From: Deltaproteobacteria bacterium
Lineage (GTDB): Bacteria > Desulfobacterota > Desulfuromonadia > Geobacterales > Pseudopelobacteraceae
Reading direction: 5' to 3'
Assembly (NCBI GenBank): GCA_016219145.1
Contig: JACRCG010000344.1
Coordinates: 1-7,880, forward strand
Length of the DNA: 7,880 bases
Shown here: positions 1 through 5,970 of the stretch, in pieces
Numbering within the stretch: position 1 is the stretch's first letter
Layout: each line of letters begins with the position of its first letter
Made by a program: the position numbers and the translations under genes
The notes under the pieces: generated by a model
The model's input: only the letters and a program-made list of their open reading frames with translations
Databases searched by the model: none
What the model was told of the DNA's origin: nothing

Positions 1-458
1 ATCACCACAGTAATGGCAAGTATCCAGAGATGCTGAGGCAGGATGGTAGCGCCGCCGATCGCGATCGGATCATCGCCACTGAAGGATGGTATTGCATGGG
101 TATCCTTGCCCCAGATCAGCATTGCCAGGCCACGGATCAGGATACTGCCTCCGATGGTGATAATTACCAGGTTGATCGGGGTCGGTTGCCTGAGCGGCCT
201 GATCGCCAATCGCTCGAACAGCAGGCCCGCCAGGGTTGATACCGCCACTGCACAGGGGATCGCAGCCCATATCGGCAATTTCAGCAGATCCAGGCAGGTC
301 AGTGTCAGCAATCCCCCCAGCATGACAAACTCTCCCTGGGCAAAATTGATGATACCGGTCGCATTGTAGATGATTGAGAAACCGATGCCGATCAGCGCAT
401 AGATTGCGCCGGTCGACAGACCGGACAGAGCATATTGAAGTATTTGATCGAACTGCAT
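1..458 (-). CDS. livH: LivH-type branched-chain amino acid ABC transporter permease (5' part only)
   Basis: Inner-membrane permease subunit of a Liv-type (HAAT family) ABC importer. It would pair with LivM and the ATPases LivG and LivF, which probably lie beyond the left edge. The first 152 residues are visible and the frame is open to the window end. Seen: an N-terminal hydrophobic segment (about residues 8-31), the family signature NFAQGEFVMLGG (38-49), a second hydrophobic stretch (about 62-80), then FERLAIRPLR (81-90), typical of LivH, and another hydrophobic segment (about 95-116). The ATG at 456-458 is the only start available, because no start codon lies in frame upstream as far as about 488. 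Its ribosome site is weak (GGGA, 4 bases before ATG) and lies only a few bases after the T tract of a predicted terminator, so transcription from upstream probably reaches it only by read-through. Substrate is inferred from family and could be aromatic. Confidence 0.93.
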   Translation of the reverse strand, partial: MQFDQILQYALSGLSTGAIYALIGIGFSIIYNATGIINFAQGEFVMLGGLLTLTCLDLLKLPIWAAIPCAVAVSTLAGLLFERLAIRPLRQPTPINLVIITIGGSILIRGLAMLIWGKDTHAIPSFSGDDPIAIGGATILPQHLWILAITVV

Positions 459-473
459 TTTGTCCCGTTTCTG

Positions 474-504
474 AAAAAAAACTCCCTCACCATCAAGGTG
501 AGGG
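474..504 (-). terminator. Rho-independent terminator between livK genes and livH
   Basis: On the minus strand a perfect 8-bp G+C-rich stem (CCCTCACC at 504-497 pairing with GGTGAGGG at 491-484, loop of five bases) is followed after two bases by eight T residues (481-474). This is the textbook form of an intrinsic terminator for transcription coming from iorA/livK. It sits 16 bases before the livH start codon, so it would end, or partly attenuate, the upstream transcript rather than separate two unrelated operons. Confidence 0.85.
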
Positions 505-513
505 TTGGTGCTT

Positions 514-542
514 GGATGGGGATCAAAGATCATGTCCCACCC
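514..542. other. Imperfect stem-loop, middle hairpin of the livK-livH gap
   Basis: GATC at 521-524 pairs with GATC at 528-531 around an AAA loop. After a four-base bulge (532-535), GGG 518-520 pairs with CCC 536-538, T517 with A539, and GG 514-515 with CC 541-542. The fold can form on either strand. It lies between two stronger perfect hairpins, so the whole gap is structured. No T tract follows, so it is not a terminator by itself. Confidence 0.4.
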
Positions 543-551
543 CGACTCCGA

Positions 552-572
552 CCCTCTCCCCAAGGGAGAGGG
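552..572. repeat. Perfect 9-bp palindromic stem-loop just downstream of the second livK
   Basis: CCCTCTCCC (552-560) and GGGAGAGGG (564-572) form a perfect 9-bp stem with a three-base loop (CAA on the plus strand). It begins 22 bases after the livK stop. No T tract follows on either strand, so it looks like a REP-like dispersed palindrome or an mRNA 3'-end stabiliser rather than a terminator. From memory, CCCTCACC/CCCTCTCCC-type palindromes are common intergenic repeats in many proteobacterial genomes. That link is unverified here. Confidence 0.55.
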
Positions 573-594
573 AGCATATTATATTTGTATTTGA

Positions 595-1734
595 CTACTT
601 GACTATAACCCAGTCCCTGTTCTTGATCTCCACCAGCACGAACGCATCCTTGCCAAGTCCGGCGTGATCCTGGGCACTATAGGTAAATGTGCCGCCAATT
701 CCACAGAAGTTCTTGGTTTTTTCCAGCTGGTCCCGAATGGATGAAGGTGTGTCAGCACCGCGCTCAATAGCGTTCTTCAACAGCATGACCGCATCCCAGG
801 CATGACCGCCGAAATGATCCCCCTCTGCCTTGTAATGATTCTGATAATCCTTCACGAAAGACACCAGGGATTTTTTCTGGGACTCGGAATTTGGCAGCAG
901 GTCACACACCAGCACCTTTCAGGAAGGGAGCTTGACTCCTTCCGCCGCATCACCTCCCAGCTCAATGAATTTCTTGGATGACACACCATGGCTCATGAAC
1001 AACGGGGTCTTGATACCGAGTTGACGGGCATTCTTAGCAACCACGGCCGGCCCGGGATTTGTACCCCAACAGATGATGGCCTGGGCATTGGAACCGCGAA
1101 TTTTAGTCAACTGGGCGGTCATATCGGTGTCCTTGGGACCATAGGTGTCGTCAGAAACGATCTTGATGCCATATTTTGACGCCTGTGCCTTCAGCTGTTC
1201 GCGACCCGAAGCGCCGAAACCGTCGGAAACTGTCAGGATGGCAACGTTGGTCTGCTTGTGTTTCTGCAGATAGTCAAAAATCCTGCCGACAGCCAGGGCA
1301 TCATTCTGGGCCGTTTTGAACACCCACTTCTTGACCGGGTCGGTAATCTTGCTGCCGGCGGAACAGGAAATCAGCGGTACCTGCTCCTTTTCAACCACTG
1401 GAATTACCGCCATTGTTTCACCGGTCGTGCTTGGACCTATAATGGCAACGACCTTGTCGTCCTTGATCAGTTTGGTGGCAAGCTGCACCGCCTTGGTGGC
1501 ATCACCGGCGGTGTCGTACGAAACCAGTTCCAGCTTGCGCCCCTTTACTCCCCCGGCCTTGTTGATCTCGTCCACGATCATCTTGGCGGTATTACGCTCA
1601 GGCTCGCCCAGAAAGGCAGCCGGTCCGGTAACGGCAAACAGTGCTCCGATTTTGATAGGAGCGGCGGCAAATGCGTTTGTGGAAAGCAGCATGGTAACGG
1701 CTGCAAACAAAAATGAAAGAAGGCGGAAATTCAT
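595..1734 (-). pseudogene. livK: Second Liv-type periplasmic binding protein, interrupted by an in-frame TGA
   Basis: Peripla_BP_6 (Leu/Ile/Val-binding) family protein of an ABC importer. The reading frame starts at ATG 1734 (GGAGG seven bases upstream) and has a signal peptide (about residues 1-23, cleavage after AFA). It runs to residue 271, where codon 272 (921-919) is TGA, and then continues in the same frame for 107 codons to TAG at 597-595. Aligned with the upstream intact paralogue (2909-1767) it is colinear over its full length (379 codons against 380). The TGA sits at the Gly of the paralogue's PAGK motif, so one base change from GGA to TGA explains it. There is no frameshift and no other lesion. 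The conserved ligand-site segment GPSTTGETMA (100-109) and the C-terminal lobe (FGGHAWDAVML) are intact. Alternatives are a sequencing error, a recent pseudogene, or read-through. If real, the truncated product would lack part of the second lobe and be unlikely to bind normally. Confidence 0.9.
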
Positions 1735-1766
1735 TGAGTATCCTCCGTTAGACTTGGAATATTAAA

Positions 1767-2909
1767 TTACTTGATCAATGCCCAATCACCTTTGCTGACT
1801 TTGACCATTTCAAATGCCGACAGGTCGAGTCCGTTGTGATCCTTAGGCGACATGCTGAACACACCGGAAACACTGACCAGTTTATGGGTCTGTTCGATAC
1901 CGCTGCGAATCTTTTCAGGGGTTGATCCTGACTTTTTGATAGCAGCGGTTGCCAGCAACCAGGCATCGTATGCATAACCGCCAAAAGTGGAAGCCTCGAC
2001 ACCATGGGCCTTTCTGTAGGCTTGATCATAATCCTTGAGCAGTTTGTACTGAATGTCGTTTTTCGGCAGCACATCATAGATGGCCAGTTTGCCGGCGGGA
2101 AGCATCACGCCTTCAGCCGCATCCGGACCGGCCAGTTCGATGAACTTTTTGGAAGCCACTCCATGGCTCATGTAAAGCGGAATCTTGATGCCGAGCTGTT
2201 TGACGTTCTTGGTGATTACGGCCGGCCCCGGATTGGTGCCCCAGCAGATGATCACATCCGGCTTGATGCCGCGAATCTTGGTTAACTGGGCTGTCATGTC
2301 GGTATCTTTGGGTCCGTAGACTTCATCGGCAACGATTGCAAACCCTTTCTGCTTGGCCAGTGCCTTGATCTGCTCACGCCCGGAAGAGCCGAATCCGTCG
2401 GTGACTGTCAGTAGCGCAATATTTTTCTGCTTCTGTTTTGCCATGTAATTAAGAATCTTCTCAGCGGCGACATGGTCGTTAGCCGGAGTCTTGAACACCC
2501 ACTGCTTGACCGGCTCGGTAATCTTGATGCCGGCTGCACAGGAAATCAGCGGAATCTTTTCCTTTTCGGCAACCGGGATGACCGCCATCGATTCGCCGGT
2601 AGTGCTTGGTCCGATAATTACGGACACCTTGTCGTCCTTGATCAGCTTGGTGGCAAGCTGTACCGCCTTGGTGGCATCGCCGGTAGTGTCGTAGATGACA
2701 GCCTCAACCTTCATGCCGTTGATGCCACCCTTGTCGTTGGCCTCCTTGACCAGCATTTCCAGAGTCTTCTTCTCTGGTTCACCCAGAAAAGAAGCCGGAC
2801 CAGTCACCGCAAAAAGGCCACCTATCTTGATGGTGCCGGCTGCAAACGACATTGTTGCGAACATGAGACTGAAACAGAGCACACAGCATACCGCAAAAAT
2901 CTTTTTCAT
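1767..2909 (-). CDS. livK: Liv-type ABC transporter periplasmic substrate-binding protein (intact copy)
   Basis: Periplasmic binding protein (Peripla_BP_6 / LivJ-LivK family, 380 aa, normal family length) that delivers a substrate to the LivHM permease. Seen: a signal peptide at residues 1-23 (MKK basic start, hydrophobic core, SFA then A), the mature start TIKIGGLFAVTGPA, a ligand-site segment GPSTTGESMAVIP (100-112), the hinge-region stretch WGTNPGPA (223-230), and a C-terminal lobe with FGGYAYDAW (309-317). The start at 2909 has GGAGG five bases upstream. It is 23 bases after the ACT gene and 32 before its paralogue, so it is probably cotranscribed with both. Placement beside iorAB and paaK suggests the ligand may be an aromatic amino acid or aryl acid instead of Leu/Ile/Val. 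That is inference, as the sequence alone does not fix specificity. Confidence 0.93.
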   Translation of the reverse strand: MKKIFAVCCVLCFSLMFATMSFAAGTIKIGGLFAVTGPASFLGEPEKKTLEMLVKEANDKGGINGMKVEAVIYDTTGDATKAVQLATKLIKDDKVSVIIGPSTTGESMAVIPVAEKEKIPLISCAAGIKITEPVKQWVFKTPANDHVAAEKILNYMAKQKQKNIALLTVTDGFGSSGREQIKALAKQKGFAIVADEVYGPKDTDMTAQLTKIRGIKPDVIICWGTNPGPAVITKNVKQLGIKIPLYMSHGVASKKFIELAGPDAAEGVMLPAGKLAIYDVLPKNDIQYKLLKDYDQAYRKAHGVEASTFGGYAYDAWLLATAAIKKSGSTPEKIRSGIEQTHKLVSVSGVFSMSPKDHNGLDLSAFEMVKVSKGDWALIK

Positions 2910-2932
2910 TGTAACCTCCGCTTGAATGTAAC

Positions 2933-3364
2933 TTACATGCTGTACAGACGTTCACCTTCCAGAATGTTGAAGTTCTCGGCTTTCAAAACAGATATGGCTT
3001 TGTCGGTTTCATCGAAACGGAATATTATCACGGCATTACCGGCGCAGCGCTCGACAAAGGCATACATGTACTCGACATTGATCTGTTGCCGGTCAAGCAC
3101 CTGCAATATCGACGAGAGGCCGCCGGGGGTGTCCGGTACTTCGACCGCGACCACTTCAGTCATGTTAACGGTAAAGCCCTTTTCCTTCAGTACGGACTTG
3201 GCTAGATTGCCATCATTTACAATCAGCCGCAGGATTCCAAAATCGGAGGTATCGGCCAGCGAAAGTGCACGGATATTGATGCCGGCCTCCCCCAGAATGC
3301 GGGTTATTTCGGCCAGCCTCCCGGATTTGTTTTCAATGAAGATCGATATTTGTTCTACTTTCAT
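2933..3364 (-). CDS. Stand-alone tandem ACT-domain protein, probable amino acid sensor
   Basis: Small cytosolic protein of 143 aa made only of two ACT domains: about residues 3-66 and 70-137. Each has the beta-alpha-beta start with a glycine-bearing ligand loop (NKSGRLAEIT at 12-21 and DTPGGLSSIL at 78-87). ACT pairs typically dimerise and bind amino acids at the interface. There is no attached catalytic domain. Double-ACT proteins of this type are often found beside phenylacetate-CoA ligase genes, so regulation of the ligase or of the pathway by an aromatic amino acid is a reasonable inference, not shown here. The start is well supported by a strong AGGAGG six bases upstream (3371-3376). The gene is 39 bases after paaK and 23 before livK. 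Confidence 0.9.
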   Translation of the reverse strand: MKVEQISIFIENKSGRLAEITRILGEAGINIRALSLADTSDFGILRLIVNDGNLAKSVLKEKGFTVNMTEVVAVEVPDTPGGLSSILQVLDRQQINVEYMYAFVERCAGNAVIIFRFDETDKAISVLKAENFNILEGERLYSM

Positions 3365-3403
3365 GTGTCTCCTCCTGTGGTCAGAACATCACACTGAAGC
3401 GGG

Positions 3404-4705
3404 TTACAGCTTCCTGTTATCGGTAACCCTTTTGGCCTTGCCTTCACTGCGCTGGATGGTCTTGGGTTCTACCAGTTTCGCGGTGCATGTAACACCCAGC
3501 ATATCCTTGATCTCTTTTTCAACCCGACGGGATAAAGCCTGCAGCACCTTGATCTCGTCCGAGAAAAGCGCTTCACTGACCTCAACCTGTACGGTCAAGG
3601 TATCCATGGTACCCTGACGATCTACAATCAGCATGTAGTGCGGTTCGATCCCCTCGATTCCTACCAGAATTGCCTCGATCTGGGACGGGAAGACATTTAC
3701 GCCGCGGATGATCAGCATATCGTCCGAACGGCCGCTCATACGTGCTATGCGGGCGTGGGTGCGTCCGCAGACGCATGGTTCGTAGGTCAGGCTGGTGATA
3801 TCACGGGTACGGTAACGGATCAGCGGAATCCCCTGTTTCGTGATGGTGGTGATTACCAGTTCGCCCAGTTCCCCTTCCGGCAGGCGCTGACCGGTGACCG
3901 GATCGATAATCTCCGGAATGAAATGGTCTTCCCAGATATGCAGTCCCTTCTTGGCTTCGATACACTCGATCGCAACGCCAGGCCCCATGATTTCGGACAG
4001 GCCGTAGATGTCGATCGCAGAAATATTCAATTTCTGCTCGATTTCATCCCGCATGGCCTCGGACCATGGTTCGGCACCGAAGATCCCGACCCTCAGCTTG
4101 AGTTCCTTGAAGTCCACTCCCTCGGCCTTTGCCTCTTCGGCCATGAACAGCGAATAGGATGGTGTACAGGTCAACACCGTTGAGCCGAAGTCCTGCATGA
4201 TCATGATCTGGCGTTTGGTGTTGCCGCCGGAGATCGGAATAACCGATGCGCCCAACCGCTCGGCGCCGTAGTGGGCGCCAAGACCGCCGGTAAACAGGCC
4301 GTATCCGTAGGCATTATGGATAATATCGCCCTTGTGGGCGCCCGCAGCCACGAATGAGCGGGCCATCAGGTCGGTCCAAGTCGCGATATCCTTCTGGGTA
4401 TAACCGACCACGGTCGGTTTGCCGGTAGTGCCGCTGGAAGCATGAATACGGACGATGTCCTCCATGGGGGCAGCGAACAGGTCGTAAGGGTAGGAATCCC
4501 GCATATCCTGTTTGGTTGTAAATGGCAATCCCTGCAGGTCGTCAAGGCATTTCAGGTCAGACGGGGAGAACCCGGCCCTGGCAAAGGAGGTCTTGTAAAA
4601 CGGTACGTTGGCATTTACCCGCTCAAGCACGTTTTGAAGGCGCTTGAACTGCAGCGCCTCCAGTGCCGGACGCGGCAACGTTTCGAATTCCTCATCAAAA
4701 AACAT
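3404..4705 (-). CDS. paaK: Phenylacetate-CoA ligase (arylacetate-CoA ligase, AMP-forming)
   Basis: Cytosolic adenylate-forming enzyme: arylacetate + ATP + CoA gives arylacetyl-CoA + AMP + PPi. At 433 aa it has the usual PaaK length. Motifs in order: phosphate-binding loop SSGTTGKP (90-97), YGLSE (234-238), ELGELVITT (279-287), YRTRD (298-302), CVCGR (311-315), GRSDDMLIIRGVNVFP (325-340, the hinge into the C-terminal domain), and the C-terminal lysine region EGKAKRV (421-427), which carries the expected adenylation lysine. All expected catalytic segments are present. The start at 4705 has AGGT about 8 bases upstream and fits the family N-terminus. It follows the carbonic anhydrase by 69 bases, the largest gap between iorA and the second livK. 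Its product is the same compound IorAB makes from arylpyruvate, so the two may work on a shared pool. Exact substrate (phenylacetate, indoleacetate, 4-hydroxyphenylacetate) is not determined. Confidence 0.95.
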   Translation of the reverse strand: MFFDEEFETLPRPALEALQFKRLQNVLERVNANVPFYKTSFARAGFSPSDLKCLDDLQGLPFTTKQDMRDSYPYDLFAAPMEDIVRIHASSGTTGKPTVVGYTQKDIATWTDLMARSFVAAGAHKGDIIHNAYGYGLFTGGLGAHYGAERLGASVIPISGGNTKRQIMIMQDFGSTVLTCTPSYSLFMAEEAKAEGVDFKELKLRVGIFGAEPWSEAMRDEIEQKLNISAIDIYGLSEIMGPGVAIECIEAKKGLHIWEDHFIPEIIDPVTGQRLPEGELGELVITTITKQGIPLIRYRTRDITSLTYEPCVCGRTHARIARMSGRSDDMLIIRGVNVFPSQIEAILVGIEGIEPHYMLIVDRQGTMDTLTVQVEVSEALFSDEIKVLQALSRRVEKEIKDMLGVTCTAKLVEPKTIQRSEGKAKRVTDNRKL

Positions 4706-4732
4706 ACGATTGTACCTCTGAAAATAACAATC

Positions 4733-4745
4733 GCGGCATAGCCGC
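4733..4745. other. Small perfect stem-loop in the carbonic anhydrase-paaK gap
   Basis: GCGGC (4733-4737) and GCCGC (4741-4745) form a 5-bp stem with a three-base loop in the 69-base gap before paaK. On the minus strand it is followed by a T-rich but interrupted stretch (GATTGTTATTTT). It may be a weak attenuator or merely an mRNA structure. The stem is too short to call a terminator. Confidence 0.25.
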
Positions 4746-4774
4746 CAAAACCGATACAGATCACATCCAAGCTA

Positions 4775-5392
4775 CTATATGCAACAGCTTCCCAGGCGGC
4801 TTTCTCTGGAAGGCTCCGAGACCAATCCGGCGGCAAAACTTTCCCTGGTATAGCCGTTCACCACCACGTCAATATGGCCGTCATTAGGGCAGAAGAGAAG
4901 TCCATGAATCGGCACATCCTTGGGTATCAACGGATTATGCCTGATTATCTTCACCACCCGCTCCACGTTTTCCACCGGGTGTGCAAAGATGCCCAGCCAT
5001 TGTTTCAAATCCGGGATATGAATATCGATGATATCGGGGGATATGCCACGACTTATCATATTCTTTTTGACCGATTCAGCGTCAATCTCGGCCATACCGC
5101 AATCACGGTGGCCGATCACGAAGACTTCATCGACGCCCAGCATGAATATCCCGGCCACCAGACTGCGGATAACCGCGCCTGACATCGGATCCACAATGGT
5201 GTTGCCGGCGTTCTTGATCACCTTGGCCTCGCCCCGCTTGAGTCCCATGGCCGGTTCCAGAAAATCGACCAGCCTGGTATCCATGCAGGTAAAGATGGCC
5301 AGTTGCTTTTGAGGGGCCTTGGGAAGCGGCGGAAATGCCTCCGGTTTCACAAAGTTTTTATTGGCGGCAATGATCAGGTCAAGTTGTGTCAT
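4775..5392 (-). CDS. Beta-class carbonic anhydrase
   Basis: Predicted cytosolic zinc enzyme that interconverts CO2 and bicarbonate. Seen: the beta-class signature CMDTR (Cys36, Asp38, Arg40) and GHRDCG (His95, Cys98), which give the Cys-His-Cys zinc site and the Asp-Arg dyad. Also present are the conserved KNAGN (60-64) and the family end GLLFCPNDGHIDVVVNG (164-180). It is short (205 aa), like the compact YvdA-type beta enzymes, and has about 22 extra residues after the usual end, finishing in GSCCI. The ATG overlaps the iorB stop by four bases (ATGA, 5392-5389), with AGGGA upstream inside iorB, so translation is probably coupled. This neighbour relation suggests it handles the CO2/bicarbonate of the ferredoxin oxidoreductase reaction, which is inference. 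No signal peptide is seen. Confidence 0.92.
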   Translation of the reverse strand: MTQLDLIIAANKNFVKPEAFPPLPKAPQKQLAIFTCMDTRLVDFLEPAMGLKRGEAKVIKNAGNTIVDPMSGAVIRSLVAGIFMLGVDEVFVIGHRDCGMAEIDAESVKKNMISRGISPDIIDIHIPDLKQWLGIFAHPVENVERVVKIIRHNPLIPKDVPIHGLLFCPNDGHIDVVVNGYTRESFAAGLVSEPSRESRLGSCCI

Positions 5393-5970
5393 TTGTAATC
5401 CCTGCCCAATTGGAATGCTTTTTTGTTCACTTCAAGCGCCTTGGACGGCACCATCTTTTCAAGGGCCTTCATCCAGTGCTGTTCCGCGATATCCAGTTTC
5501 CTTGAAACGGCCCCCAGAAGGACCGTGTTGGCAGCACGGACGTTGCCGGCGCTGCCTGCCATTTGCTGACCGTCAAGAAGCATAAAATCGGGGAAACGTG
5601 CCTTGATGCGTTCCACAAGACCGTCGGGATAAAGTTCCTGCCCCATCAGTACCGACGGAGGAGATATTTTAAGGTCATTGGCCACCACAGTTCCGCCCGG
5701 TTTCAAAAGCGGCAGCGAACGGCAGGTTTCCATCAGCTCGAAACCGAACAGGATGTCCCCCTCCCCCTCCGGTACAATCGGTGAAAAGACCTGTTTGCCA
5801 TATCTCACATGCGATACTACACTTCCGCCACGCTGAGACATGCCGTGTATCTCGCTCTTCTTGACATCATAACCGGCCAGCATCGCCGCTTCGGAAAGTA
5901 TTTCGGAGGCCAGCAGAATGCCCTGCCCGCCGACTCCAACCAATAGTACGTTTGTAATCTGCTCGTTCAT
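5389..5970 (-). CDS. iorB: Indolepyruvate:ferredoxin oxidoreductase, beta subunit
   Basis: Small subunit of IorAB, built on the gamma-type domain of 2-oxoacid:ferredoxin oxidoreductases (193 aa, normal length). Seen: GVGGQGILLASEIL (12-25), the glycine-rich loop near the N-terminus, and SEIHGMSQRGGSV (39-51), both hallmarks of this domain. With IorA it catalyses arylpyruvate + CoA + oxidised ferredoxin to arylacetyl-CoA + CO2 + reduced ferredoxin, in the cytosol. It carries no Fe-S motif of its own. Its ATG overlaps the iorA stop by one base (TAATG) with GGGAG upstream, and its TGA overlaps the carbonic anhydrase start, so three genes are translationally linked. Confidence 0.95.
   Translation of the reverse strand: MNEQITNVLLVGVGGQGILLASEILSEAAMLAGYDVKKSEIHGMSQRGGSVVSHVRYGKQVFSPIVPEGEGDILFGFELMETCRSLPLLKPGGTVVANDLKISPPSVLMGQELYPDGLVERIKARFPDFMLLDGQQMAGSAGNVRAANTVLLGAVSRKLDIAEQHWMKALEKMVPSKALEVNKKAFQLGRDYK

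Noticed and set aside
43..369. Plus-strand open frame of 108 codons at the left edge
   Set aside because: The minus strand here encodes LivH with family signatures, so the plus-strand frame is a shadow.
578..583. Perfect TATAAT on the minus strand just after the second livK stop, as a livH promoter
   Set aside because: No -35-like hexamer lies at 16-18 bases, and any transcript from it would run straight into the 504-474 terminator before livH.
898..921. TGA in the second livK as a selenocysteine codon
   Set aside because: The position is Gly in the paralogue, the family has no redox Cys there, and the bases after the TGA form only a weak G-U-rich fold with mismatches, not a convincing SECIS hairpin.
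1316..1765. Plus-strand open frames of about 150 codons opposite the second livK
   Set aside because: They are antisense to a clear family member, and the equivalent frame appears opposite the paralogue only because the two genes are similar.
2472..3617. A 381-codon open frame on the plus strand opposite livK, the ACT gene and paaK
   Set aside because: It spans three well-supported minus-strand genes, has no recognisable domain and a low-complexity Ser/Leu-rich translation. It is an antisense shadow.
4706..4774. Internal promoter for paaK in the 69-base gap
   Set aside because: Only a TTGGCG with a TATTTT at 16-base spacing is seen, a weak match overlapping the small hairpin. This is not enough to call.
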